Source: Macquaria australasica (Eukaryota > Chordata > Actinopteri > Centrarchiformes > Percichthyidae). Taken from it: DNA of 64,000 nucleotides. The translations under genes and the position numbers were made by a program. The stretch covers positions 992,001 through 1,056,000 of the forward strand of contig SEMN01000125.1 in assembly GCA_005408345.1 (NCBI GenBank). The letters run 5' to 3'. Shown here piece by piece: positions 11,603 through 22,760 of the stretch. The notes under the pieces were generated by a model. The model had not been told where the DNA came from and made no database searches. It worked only from the letters and a program-made list of their open reading frames with translations. Position 1 is the stretch's first letter. Every line of letters starts with the position of its first letter.

Positions 11603-14534
11603 CTCAGTCGCCCTGCTGAATTCCTAGCAGGCCGCTGTTGCCAGTAAATTCCTTCCTTGGCCCAGTGAGCATGAGGCAGTGACACATTTGGTTCAGCTCC
11701 ATGCTGCTGCCACCATCTCTTCGTTCAGGTTTCACAGCCATCAGCTACCACCTACCCACCCACACAATCCAGCACACATCACAAACACAAACAGCCTCTT
11801 TCATTTGATTTTTTCACAGTCCATCTCTCTCTCACGCTCTCACCATCACTCCATTCCTCACTCCCACCCACTCGGGCTGGAAAGCATTCAGTATTGCCCC
11901 CCTCGTTTGATTAAATGAAGCCGTATAAAAGTCCACAGCAGTTTTGTCAGGTTAAGTGCTAAAACCAGACATATCTGCCCGTTTGGCAGAGTGTGAGCTG
12001 AATGCTACCAGTGTGCCCAGTGGCACGAAAATCACTGTAATGAGTTATTACACATATTTTATGTCACAACTCAGCCTATCAGGCTGATAAACAAGACCTA
12101 TTATAATAGCCATAATGCTAGTCTTTTGTGCCTCGAATGTGTTGGACACATTTCCTTTTCAGTGGTGACGACTAAGCTTTTAGATGCCCATCAAAGGATG
12201 GGTGTTGGAAATAGGCTTCGGATATATACACATGTACAGTACATCAGACCCTGCTTTTGCAGCTGTCAATGTTTCTCTGTACTTGTCCCTTACAAATAAA
12301 CTAATAATTAAAAAAAGGTTGCTTTATCACAAATTGTGCAAGGCTTTTAGAGTTAGTCGGGAGGGTTGTGTCAATGTGGGTTACTGGAAAAAGCTACAGT
12401 GCATTATCTGTCTTTATACAACAGGATTCAGTATTTTAGCACAAAGAGGACTACCTAGAAGTTCATCTACAGCTTGTATAAAGCAGCTTGCTCTTTAGCT
12501 CATCACTGACTCAACCCCTGCCTCATCTCCCACTCACCTAGCTCCCTTCATCACACCCATTGTTTAGTGTTCAGACAGGAAGTACAGGAAAAGTGGCAAT
12601 GCTACAACCAGGTGTATGACCTCAAGGCCTTAGGAGCTGATGCACGGAGCATCATTTTGCTCATTACATCACATTGCTTTTATGTTGCCAGGCAGCTCCC
12701 ACATCTCTGGTTTCAGTGTGACCCAGTAAAATAAAGAGCATCTCCAGCAGCACAGAGAGGATGAGGTGGGACTGACAGAGCCGGGGCAGTCGCTCAGCAC
12801 TGCTGGCAGACGAACAACAACACGGTGCCAGTAATAACTGAGGCAGACACGAGCATCGCTGACATCACTGGCATGGAGACCCTGTTGCCACGGCCCAGAC
12901 AGACATAAGCTCCGCCTGCCCACCAGCACCATCAACAAAACTGCTGGTTACAAATATTTAAATGGGATATATAGCCACTTTATTTCTGTTGACAAGCCAC
13001 AAGTAAATGAGTGAACCCCAATATTGCCACTATTGCCCAATAATACTGACAGGGGCAGAAATCTTTCTTTGAGAGGTTAAATACTGGCGTCATGTTTGGA
13101 GAACTGAAGAGAAAAAAATGACACAAAATTTGAGTCCAAAAAGTCACAGATTCAGTCATATTCAGACAATGATAAACTGCAAACAATACTGGTGTTGGAA
13201 GTATACTGGTCCTAGCATCTGCAGCTACGAAGCAATTTTTATGTGTATAGGTTAAAAAAAGAAAAATTACAATACACAAGAGGTCTCAAATTACAGCTGG
13301 AAAGCAGAATAATAGTGATGATGATATTAGGCGCGTAAATCTTAAGACTTTGCCATGAAAATGAGTTCAATATTTACCAATATTTCAAATGTTACTACAG
13401 TGCCATGAAATATGTTTCCTCTTACAGTGGTAATAATTGATGAGATCAATTTACACTATCAAGCAAACAAATTTTACATTCCAATTTCTTTTTTAATCAA
13501 CTCAATATGAGATTGGCCAAAACATTTGTTAGTATTATTTAATGTTTATTAAAGTTTATTCATGAAACACCGTTACAATTGATATGGATTGCATTATGTA
13601 CATTTGGCAAATCCAATCATATCACAGCTATCTGTAGTTTAAATTTTAATACTGAAAGTCAGGAAAGATGATCCCTCCCCTCATTCTCTAAACTTGGCAA
13701 CAGCCAGTTAAAGCAGCAGAAAAACACTCAGCCTCCACTGAACAGCTCTCAGCACTGTGTTGTGGTTGTAGCACTTGTCTCACAACATAAACACTTCACT
13801 AATGCATAATTTTCTGTGTTGACAGCCCACAAAAGGTAAAGACTTCACAGTGCTGCTGCAAGAGAACAACACCACAAAATGCAACTCCAGCGCATCATAT
13901 GGTGACAAAATGAGTCCTGGCACTATATGAAGGGGGGTGCATGTTTTTATGGTGCTGCTGTGCCAACATTAGTTATGTGCTGACATGGTGTGGGTATTTG
14001 TTTGAGTGATTTACTGCACACTAAATCTTTTGCATATGCTAAACCTTTTTCTAGCAGGTGTTGCAGAATCAATTACACATTACTAAACAGTAGATCATGC
14101 TATAGATGAAGTTAGAGCAGTTGAAAAATAAAACAAATTAGCAGAGCTTGAAATAATACTCAATGCCCTGCCCCAAAATAGATTTGTGAAATGATCAGCA
14201 TTCATTATTAAAACCCGTTCAACCTGCAATGGGTGAACAAGCTTGGAGCAAGCAGTGCTCATTACTTTGAATGAGAAATGTTAACAAGCTTCACCACATG
14301 GTTGCAGATGGCTTGCACAGAAAAATATGTCTGAAATTCAAAATATCAGTGCATCGAGGATGAAATGGTTTTCATTCTGTTTATTTACTGGTGTTCTCAG
14401 CTTTACAGTGTCACTGTCTCTCAGGTGTTTTGTTCAAGCTACAAAGTTGAACAGATTAATTTTCACATATCTGCAAGACATCAGTTTATGTCTTCAGTGG
14501 GAGTATTTAAACTGATTTAAATTATCTGTAATCA
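11603..14534. other. unique non-coding stretch
   Basis: No gene is recognised. A GC-richer patch at 12600-12940 carries an 89-codon minus ORF (12669-12938) without a domain. The sequence has the look of possible conserved non-coding DNA, but nothing specific supports that. The rest is AT-rich with scattered ORFs up to 104 codons. Confidence 0.4.
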
Positions 14535-15200
14535 TCAGTGTTTTTCAAGCTGAACCAATGTGGTTTCTATTGTCCTCTGCACTGAATGAGAGCCCTGTCT
14601 TTGTCCCTGCATAAAGACGACTGCACACAAGTGGTGTGGCTGAAGGGATGGCAGTGTCGGTGCACCACTTTGGTCCAGACTGAAATGTCTCAGCAACTGT
14701 TGCTTGGACTGCCATGACATTTCGTACATACATTTGTGGTCCCCAGAGGATGAATCCTAATGACTTGGTGAAGCCCTGACTTTTCCTCGAGTACCATGGG
14801 CAAGTTAACCTTTTGTGGTTTTGGATGAAATGTCTGGACAACTATTGGATAGACTGCTATGGAATTTGGTGCAGAAATTCATGCTCCCCTCAGGATGAAG
14901 TGTAATATCTTTTGTGACTCCTCTGACTTTTCATCTAGCAACAAGTGTTTATGCACCACCTGCAAAACTAATGCCATTCCCATTTAACTCAGTCTCAGCT
15001 GTAGTTCTTTTGATCAGTGTTAATTATCAAATGTCAGCATGCTAATAAGCCAAACTAAGATGGTGAATATGGTAAATATATATACCTGCTAAATATCACC
15101 TTGGTAGCATTGTCACTGCGAGCATTTAGCTCAAAGCATGACTGTAGTGTGCTATGTACAGCCTCACAGAGCTGCTAGCATGGCTGTAGACTCAGTTTTG
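14535..15200 (+). mobile_element. interspersed repeat, forward copy of an inverted pair
   Basis: The segment contains 'tttggtccagactgaaatgt', 'gactgccatgacatttcg', 'catttgtggtcccc' and 'cagagctgctagcatggctg'. The same words recur in reverse complement at 16490-16862. This is a dispersed teleost repeat, non-coding and probably a non-autonomous DNA element. The two ORFs at 14535-14841 (minus) fall entirely within it. Its ends are not sharply defined because no terminal repeat or target duplication is clear. Confidence 0.7.
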
Positions 15201-15479
15201 TTACAGCACACTTGCTGAAATAATGTTATTCCTCACTCCATCCATATAAGGCACTGTTTGAAAAATATTAAGTTTTTAAAGTTTCTATTGTTAAGCCAGT
15301 GTGCATGACTAAAAACTAGGTGTAGTAGTTTTACATTAAAACACACCAATTTAACATTCAGAAATGTGGCTGCAAAACTAAAGCTGGATGAATGCCAGCA
15401 GGGTGACAATGACTAAAGTGATACAATATGCATTTATGTTACTACATCTGCTGTTGGTACACTTGTACCACAATCACGA

Positions 15480-15521
15480 GGGTTCATTCCTCAACATCCA
15501 TTGTACATTGAGAATGAACCC
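15480..15521. repeat. imperfect inverted repeat (hairpin)
   Basis: gggttcattcctcaa (15480-15494) pairs with ttgagaatgaaccc (15508-15521) with a single bulged base, around a 13-nt loop. It is not part of a repeat I recognise. Confidence 0.8.
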
Positions 15522-15599
15522 ATTCTAATTATCCAGACCACTTGCAGGAGCATTTCCTGATAGCTCTATGGAAATCAGATCACTGCTTGTTCGACACTT

Positions 15600-15910
15600 G
15601 TCCACATTCAAATCAGCTGTGACGTTTTGGCCCCCTGCCTCAGCGCCTGACTAACTCTAATTATAGCCACTCTTCACCGGGCTGAGAAGCAGGGTGCCTA
15701 TTAAATGTCTTATTGCAGAGATAATGAAAATATTTTGCATTAGCATAAACAGGAATGGCAGTGGAATGGAGCCCTGTGATTGGGAAGAGCATATAGAAGA
15801 GTGAATAAAGCTTAGGCTCATTACGAAAGTGCCTGCACTGACTAAAAATTAGCCTTCACACCGCAGTTTGTGCCTTCACAGCAAATAAGATTCATTGTGA
15901 GCACATTGAG
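15600..15910. promoter_or_regulatory. candidate cis-regulatory block between two inverted repeats
   Basis: This repeat-free block holds a TAATTA homeodomain core (15658-15663), a GATA word (gagataat) and two adjoining POU/octamer-like sites, tttgcat (15734-15740) and ttagcataa (about 15740-15748). No ORF is credible here. The texture resembles vertebrate developmental enhancers. This is inference only; alignment with other fish and tetrapods would test it. Confidence 0.3.
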
Positions 15911-16244
15911 AAGCTGCTTGAGAGAGGGAAGATTTTGGGAGGCTATTTATGGGGCACAGAATATGTTGCAAAAGATTTTATAATTACAAATGGCCATCAG
16001 TTACTGGACGAGAATGAGGATTGTATAGTAATAGAGGACAAGAATGTAGGACATAACTTAATACAACATAATCAGCATAGTAACAAGGCATCCTACCAAC
16101 TGGCTGCTCTTCAGCTTTGAAGGCTATGTGGGCGCGGGTCAACATCAAGAGGTAAAGTGGAGGAAAAATGTGTTCCTGGTGTAACTCAAGCAGCTCTTCC
16201 GAACCTCAAAGCTGCAGGATTTCTGCCTATAGTACACAGGGTTA

Positions 16245-16400
16245 ATAATATAATGTGATACTTTATTGATCCCTGTTGGCAAATTCTCTTTTTGTTTGGA
16301 CACCTACAGAAGAGCTCTGCTCCAGTGGGTTGGGATTCAGGGATTTGTTGAAGGGCACTTCAATAGGGTATGCTTGCAATAAAATTTAATGAAAGTGAAA
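16245..16400. mobile_element. interspersed repeat fragment ('actttattgatccc' type)
   Basis: The text 'gatactttattgatccctgttggcaaattc' followed by 'ttgaagggcacttcaatagg' matches a very common teleost dispersed repeat. I recognise the sequence type but do not assign a family. It is truncated and non-coding. Confidence 0.5.
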
Positions 16401-16489
16401 CTTGAGAATCAATGCTTAAAACAAACAAGTCATATTCTTGTTCCCTGTCTCACCACAGAAAGGATGATCATATGCCCCCCCTATAAAAG

Positions 16490-16862
16490 AAGACTAAGAG
16501 TCTACAGCCATGCTAGCAGCTCTGTCAGGCTGTCCTAAATGCTAATGTCAGCATCCTAATATGCTCACAATGACCATGCTGGTGGTGCTAAAGGAACAAT
16601 CAGGGGATCACCATGAATATTTGTACAAAATGTCATGCCAATCCATCCAATAGCTGTCAAGATATTTCACTAAAAGACAAAAATGTCAACCTCATGGTGG
16701 CACCAGAGGAAAAGTCATGGGATCACCAAAGCCAGAGGGATTCATCATCTGTGGACCACAAATGTCTTCACAATATTTCATGGCAATCCATCCAACAGTT
16801 GTTGAGATGTAGTGGACTGACTGACTGACATTACCATCCATAGAGCTGTGCCACAAGCATGG
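16490..16862 (-). mobile_element. interspersed repeat, reverse copy of an inverted pair
   Basis: The reverse complement of this segment matches 14535-15200: 'cagagctgctagcatggctg', 'catttgtggtcc' and 'ttgccatgaaat' occur in the same order. It is shorter and has lost interior sequence. The 71-codon plus ORF (16613-16828) is inside it and is not a gene. Confidence 0.7.
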
Positions 16863-16924
16863 CTAAACATTAATAATATAAAAAATAAGTAGTTACAAAA
16901 TAGGTTTTCTGCAATATTCTGCAG

Positions 16925-17110
16925 CCTTTAACACAGGGCACAAAATTAGCACCAGCAACCAGACAAATGCTGGTAAAATATGCAAGTGGGTGGTGGATTT
17001 GCTTCACTCACCAGCCAAAAAAATACAATGGTAATCTATTGAGTGGCTGGTAAAATTTGAACATTCACTAGCCATTTGGCTGGTGGACAAAAAAGTTAAT
17101 TTTGAACATT
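16925..17110. mobile_element. dispersed repeat with internal 'ccagcca/tggctgg' inverted words
   Basis: The words accagcaacc, gctggtaaaa, accagccaaa and tggctggtgg alternate in both orientations over 180 bp, a texture known from a dispersed fish repeat. No coding sequence or target duplication was found. Confidence 0.45.
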
Positions 17111-18238
17111 AATGTTGATATATACACATATTTATAAAGAGCAGAATATGTCAAGATAATACCATCTACATAGATTTCTTTTAATGGATTAGTACATGTA
17201 ATTAGTATGTATGTAGCGAGGGAGGGAAGAGGGGAGGGAAGGGGATAATGTTCATACAGCTAATTATTGTAAGGCTGGGACAAGCATGAGAATGACTACT
17301 CTTTAATCCTTTTAATTCTTTTGACAGCAATACTTATTGCTGGCACAGAATAGGATGTAAGTACAAGAGAAGAGAAGAAGAGAAGAGACATCAGAATAAA
17401 GATAAAATAAGTGATATACCAAGTATATTTAACACATTACCATCATTAAAACTGAAGAGCAGTTTCACTTTACTTTGATCACTCTGGAGTGCTGAACAGT
17501 GACTAACAGCTTGTTAAGGACAGAATCTGTGGACCACAGAGCCATCAATCCCCCTGACAATGAGACAGCAGAGCGACAGGTAGCTGTTGCTGTCGATGTA
17601 CAATATCTACTTCCGCCATCTCTTTACCTGTCTGTCCTGACAGCGCGTGAACATAAAAAGAATTCCTCTGCTCATACAAACATGAGGGCTCAGAGTAAAC
17701 AGGGCAGGACCGATGGAGCTAAAAGCAAATATGCCGACGACAAAAACAAACTGTAGATAATGTAACTGAAGCGGTAGAGAAGAGGGCCTACACCTGGTAA
17801 CTGGATTATATCCCACAAATGATCATCCCAGTGAGACGTGTATGTTGAGAAGAGTCAGTGCCATTAACTACATTTTTATATAGTTCAACAGATGAGAGCA
17901 TCCCAAGGAGAAATGAGTTATAAATAGTGAATAACAGATATGGAAACCTTTTGACTTCCACATGGGTGAATAGAAAGAAACTTCGTTCTGGATCCTGGAA
18001 ACAAAACAAACAAACTGCAATCTCAACTTTTAAGTCAACATGGATGAGAGGTCCTTGAGGGGCCAAGAATCCTGGAAAGTCTGAAAATCTATTTGGTGAA
18101 TACAACAGATAACTGACCTGATAACATGTGATCTAGCTGACAACTTGACATTGTCTTATTACAATACTGATGAAAAGCTACATCTTTCTTTTTTTCCCAT
18201 CACAGAAATTGCTGTATTAAAACCGGTTTTGCATGTGT
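17111..18238. other. non-coding stretch with a purine-rich patch
   Basis: A G/A-rich patch occurs at 17218-17250. The 99-codon and 85-codon ORFs at 17499-18105 overlap on opposite strands and have no domain. No gene is recognised. Confidence 0.4.
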
Positions 18239-18390
18239 GTCCGTGTGGCCTAGTGGTCAAGATGTATACCATGTAACTGCAACGGTCTCGGTTTGATTTC
18301 GGCTGGGGACTTTTATTGCATTTCATCTCCCCAACTCTCTCCCCTGTCAACTCATCACATAAAGGCAAAACAGTTAAAAGTATTGCCAAG
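18239..18390 (+). mobile_element. tRNA-derived SINE, family A copy 1
   Basis: The 5' part has a pol III A box tggcctagtgg (18246-18256) and a degenerate B box ggtttgatttc (18290-18300). The body 'ttgcatttcatctcccc' is followed by a tail with 'cacataaaggcaaaac'. The same order appears at 20008 and 30008. The tRNA-like head no longer has an intact B box, so it is unlikely to be an active tRNA gene. The 76-codon ORF on the minus strand is inside the SINE. Confidence 0.8.
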
Positions 18391-18439
18391 GTTCTGTGGT
18401 TCTAATGAAACGAAACAGCAACTTGTGTACAGGAGCAGG

Positions 18440-18680
18440 ACAGGTATCCTCTAAAACCATGTTAATTAAATCTCCTGTGCCACATGAGTCACTGTTGTTG
18501 CCCTTCTCTTTGACGTAATCATATTTTCATTGATTCCCGGAAAATCAACCTTTGTGCCCCTCAAAAGTACATGTATAGGACTATTTATAGAGCGTCCAGC
18601 TTGGCTTGGCAGGCCAAGCTATAAACAACCTCACAGCCATGAATCCAGCTCATGACCTTTCTTCTTTTATCATACCTCCC
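18440..18680. promoter_or_regulatory. candidate regulatory block with AP-1, MEF2 and NFI-like motifs
   Basis: TGAGTCA (18485-18491) matches AP-1 exactly. ctatttatag (18581-18590) matches MEF2 closely. An 8-bp inverted repeat, agcttggc (18598-18605) and gccaagct (18613-18620), resembles a widely spaced NFI palindrome. These are single-sequence motif matches with no conservation data. Confidence 0.25.
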
Positions 18681-18889
18681 GTCTCCTCTCTATCAGAAAC
18701 AGAATTTGACCACTTTAGCTCTCCATTTCTTCCCACTCTCTACTTTGCAGTGTGTTTTTCTCTTTCTCATTGCCCTGCTCTGAGTACAATTCATTTTTTT
18801 GATTGTAAGAATGTATGTTGGATAAACTGCTGCCACTGATTTCAGCTTCATCATTGTCATATTTTCTGTATAAATTTTTTATGTGGTCC

Positions 18890-19340
18890 CAGCTCATGTC
18901 CCATCGCAGCAGCTGCTGCCCCACCCCTCCCCTCCCCACCTCCCACCACGACGCTCCCCAGACAGACACACGGGTTATAAAGCGGCCCTGACAGTTAATT
19001 GCAGCTCCATCAAGTAGCAGGATTGGGATTCTTCAGCCCTGATGAGCCGTTCTATCTTGATTGTAGCTGTATTTTGGGAGGGTGGGGTGGAGTGATGGTG
19101 GGGGTGGAGGGATGGTGTAATAGAGATGTCCATCACAACCAATCAGAACCAGCAGACGGAGTGGCGTCCACCTCTGTTGCTACTGGTGATGCCACGAGGC
19201 AGAGGCAAACTCCCCCACCACCACCACCCCCCAGCCCTCAAGAGACTGCTTCGGGACATTTTGTTGCTATGGGAACCGCGAGATGAGGCCATCTTTGGCT
19301 TTAAATAAGCCCCCACTCTTGTCCAGTGCAATAAATATTG
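18890..19340 (+). promoter_or_regulatory. GC-rich promoter-like stretch with CCAAT and RFX X-box motifs
   Basis: This 450-bp stretch is clearly more GC-rich than its surroundings. It holds a CCAAT box in strong NF-Y context (aaccaatcaga, 19137-19147), a near-palindromic RFX X-box gttgctatgggaac (19263-19276), and a G-run block able to form a G-quadruplex (19077-19111). Open frames exist on both strands (18999-19286 plus, 19126-19308 plus, 19143-19331 minus). That is expected in GC-rich DNA, and none has a recognisable domain. It may be a promoter or enhancer, or only a compositional island. I see no initiator or first exon. Confidence 0.3.
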
Positions 19341-19423
19341 CCAAATACCGGTGGGATTTTATGTTAGGCTTTTGCAAAAGAAGGAGATTACAGTGTTTAC
19401 TGCAAGCAACACCTTTTCTGAAC

Positions 19424-19425
<2 letters not shown>

Positions 19426-19493
<68 letters not shown>
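19426..19493. repeat. (GT)n microsatellite, 68 bp uninterrupted
   Basis: About 34 uninterrupted GT units. Two overlapping ORFs made of Cys-Val or Thr-His repeats come from this tract and are not genes. Confidence 0.98.
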
Positions 19494-19497
<4 letters not shown>

Positions 19498-20007
19498 CAG
19501 GAGAGCAGCTTTTAGCCGGACAGCGAGGGACTCTGCATGGAGACTGACAGCCTGGCATGCTAATGGAAGACAAGTCTACACTGCATTCACATTCAAAACA
19601 CTTCACAGCATCCTGACGGGCCCCGTCTCAGAGAGGGGAAGGGATTTTGTATGCGTTTGTGTGTGTGTAAGAATGTGTGAGTGTGTGTGCAAGTATCAAT
19701 GGGAGTCGAATCAAAGCCAACAAGGAAGAAAGAAAAGAATTAAAGATGATAGAAAACAGTTTAAATAATTAACTAACCAAAAAAATGGAATACTGGAAAT
19801 GTGGTGCCATAATGTTTCTAAAAGAGAACAAGCGTTGCTGACAAATCTGTACATGAGAGGAGGTCTAACACCTATATTTAAACACAGTTTATTAAGTATA
19901 GAGTAACACAAAATTCAAAATGTTCTACTCATTGTAGTATATTGTAGCATACTACTACATTGTAGTATATTTTGATGATGTAATGTAGAACAACGAAATA
20001 CAGCTGG

Positions 20008-20146
20008 GGTGTCCGGTAGCCGAGTGGCTGAGATGCATACCATATTATAAGCACAATATCCCGAGTTCGATGCCAGCTGGATAGTAGCTCTATTATCTCT
20101 ATCAAATAAAGGCAAAATGCCCAAAAATATCTTTAAAAAACAAAAC
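20008..20146 (+). mobile_element. tRNA-derived SINE, family A copy 2
   Basis: This is the best-preserved copy. The A box is tagccgagtgg (20017-20027), the B box is agttcgatgcc (20064-20074), and the tail is 'atcaaataaaggcaaaatgcccaaaaat' (20101-20128) ending in A-rich sequence. The 'tagccgagtgg' head is like a class II tRNA (Leu/Ser type). It shares the 'aaaggcaaaa' tail with copy 1. Confidence 0.88.
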
Positions 20147-22047
20147 AATGAAACACTGTTCATTGCACTGATAGATCATGATGATGACTGCATGACATCG
20201 ATATGAATCAGAAAATATTCGTCATTATTTTGATGTGGTTGTAAGCCATTTGGCCCCATACCTGGTCGCTGATTGTTAATGTCAATGGTTCCATATAATG
20301 CCTGCTTACATTGAAACATGTAAGTGTTTTTGTAACTAACTGTTATTGAGTTTCTGGTGGAATCGCTGTGGGTTAAAAATCTGCTCTGAAATTGTAGTTG
20401 GTAGAATGGCTTTATAGGTGCCATTGACAAATGATGGAGTAACAATGATGCCAGAAATAAACCGTTTGTGTTCCCAGAGTTTCAACGGGATCTAAGAGGC
20501 CTGTTGGATGATGTCAGGCCCAGTGACGTGACAGAAATGGACCAAGGTGTCTCTGAATGAGACCAGCAGTACTCTCAGACAGGCAGATGAAGAAATGGAA
20601 GGATGATGGAGCAAACCGCCAAAATTTCCTTTATTTACATTTATTAAAGACAGACAGATATCTTTAGAGGCAGTGTTTGATCCATGTGTTTTACCAGATT
20701 CTCAATTAGTCATTAGATAAAATAAATGTGAAACAGAAATGCATAGATTATACAGCTTAAGATGCAATGACAAAGTGGTAGAGAGAGACAATGAGTGAGA
20801 CAGAGATAAAAACAGCCCAGTGACAAGGAGACAGACACGCCCACACACAGACGTTTCCCACTTGAGGCCGACTGACGAGCATCTTATTGATTCAGTTGAG
20901 AAAATTCTTCTAAATGTCATGCAGCGATACCAAACTGCACCCTAATCCAACACTGCAGGACCATCTGACATTTAATATGACTAAATCAAACCACTGGCCC
21001 CCACGTTTAGTTTAGGTGTTATACTGCACTAATCCAGGTGATTAAAAGCGGTGAACCCACATTTCTGAGCATGAACAAATCAAATATACCCCCCCGGTCC
21101 TTGAACATAATAAGATATTTTGCTCCAACGCACTGGGAACGGTCATACTGTTATGTGAATACAGAGTATACAGTCACTCCCCACAGCATGAAGTTAAACG
21201 TGTTTACAGAGTGATGATAATAAATCCCAACACCTTCAAGAGATACTAGAATCAGAGCCTGAAGGTGGATGCTTGGGTGGATCTGGGCTGATTAAATGTG
21301 ATGATAGTGATGCAGTAGCTTAAACTGGGAAGACACTGTACGGATTGAGTGTGATTTTTACCCTGAATTTGTCGACCCCAACTAATTATAAAACCGGGCC
21401 GAATTTCTGCCAGATCGTTGATTGTCATTTGATGGGTTTGAGGACATGGCCATCTTGTTTAAATACATTTATTTATACATTTTATTGGAATTATCAATGG
21501 ACAAAACTAACCGGGGGTTCCATGCTTTCGTTTCAGCGCCCATGTTGTGGCCAGTCAATTGATCCGTAAAATGTGAGCATAAAAGCCACAGGTTCTGGAC
21601 AAGCAGAAAAATTATGATTATAACATGTAGTGTGAGTTAACAAAATGTACAAGATTTCTAAAAATGCAGTGCCTTCCCAGCTTTAGACAGAGCAAGCAAT
21701 TAATGCCAAGTGAGACTACACGATATCAGTCCCTTAACAGCAAAAACCAACAGATATGGGGCATCAGGAATAAAAAATGTGTAGTGTCCCTGGCACCCGA
21801 ATGACAGCAAGCCATGATTGGTTGGGGGGCCCAATGTATAGTCTAGCATGTGTTTCGGCCAAGTCACGTAGGACTATGATCACCAAATTTAATACGATGA
21901 CTATCACATAAGACAAAAATATTGTGTCATTTGATCCTGGCATTTAAACTGAGCATGACCCGCATAAATAGAGCCCCTTGTTAAGTGTGCTCAGGATATG
22001 TGTAGCTGAGAGTACAACATGTAACAAAGTTTACCAGCACAACTCCA
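20147..22047. other. unique non-coding stretch
   Basis: No gene or clear repeat is seen. Just upstream (19932-19975) the word attgtagtatatt occurs twice around an inverted 'catactactac'. ORFs are at most 89 codons and without domains. Confidence 0.4.
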
Positions 22048-22418
22048 GTTCTTGTCATGATCCACCATGGACTGTGTGTTGTTCTTGTTTCCCGTTTTAT
22101 TTTGAAGTTTCCTGTGTGCTAGTCTGTGTTTGTTTTTCCCTTGTGTGTTTTATTGGAATCGCCTGTGTCTTGTTAAGCACCTGTGTCTGCTTCCCTCGTT
22201 GTCTCCTCCCCTATATATACCGGTCCTCTCCCTTTGTTCTCTGTTGGTTCATTGTTGTTGGTTGTCTCTCTGTGTCATGTATCTCGTGTTCCCTGCATAT
22301 CAGTTCCTGAGTTTCTGTAAGTTTTTGATTTAATAAATCGTTCATCTGCACCAGTCTGCCTGTCCGTCTGCGTTTGGATCCTTTCCCTGCTGCCTAGATG
22401 GCAAACCGTGATAGTTCT
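22048..22418 (+). mobile_element. solo LTR with 5-bp target duplication
   Basis: A 361-bp LTR (22053-22413) starts tgtcatgatcc and ends ccgtgata, so its ends are the short inverted TGTCA..TGATA. It is flanked by the direct repeat gttct (22048-22052 and 22414-22418). Inside are a TATA box (ctatatatacc, near 22210) and a polyadenylation signal (aataaa, near 22332) in the correct order for a U3-R-U5 LTR on the plus strand. No internal region, primer site or coding sequence follows, so this is a solo LTR left by recombination. It resembles gypsy-type LTRs of fish. The 110-codon ORF on the plus strand is LTR sequence. Confidence 0.85.
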
Positions 22419-22551
22419 CTGCCTAAACTGGCTTGTACACTTCACTCCACTGATCTTCCAAAACACAAACTACAAGAAACACTGGAGGTGTTTCGGACAC
22501 GTTTTTCAGTCCATTTGATGTCTGATGGATAAATATGCTTCTATGTCTACA

Positions 22552-22760
22552 CCAGGGGCGGCTGTGGATCAGGAGGTAGACTGGGTCGTCCACTGATTAC
22601 AGGTTTGGCGGTTCAATCCCCTGCTTCTCCTGTCCACATGGGCTTCAGTTCAATGTCGGTTCAGTTCAAGACACTGAACCCCAAATTGCTCCCAATGGGT
22701 CAGGCATAACAGGCCTTGCATGGTAGCTCGCTGCCATCGGTGTTTGAGAGGCAAATGCAC
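22552..22760 (+). mobile_element. tRNA-derived SINE, family B
   Basis: The head 'gcggctgtggatcaggaggtagactggg' has A box tggatcaggag (22564-22574), and the B box is ggttcaatccc (22610-22620). The body contains 'caagacactgaaccccaaattgctcccaatggg', a teleost SINE signature, and ends near 'catcggtgtttgagag'. It differs from family A throughout. I recognise the type but do not assign a Repbase name. Confidence 0.85.

Noticed and set aside
18239..18320. Possible tRNA gene
   Set aside because: The A and B boxes are there, but the cloverleaf arms do not pair and the body and tail match two other SINE copies, so it is a SINE head.
19126..19331. Overlapping ORFs on both strands in the GC-rich island
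   Set aside because: Open frames on both strands at once reflect GC-rich composition with few stops; no domain found.
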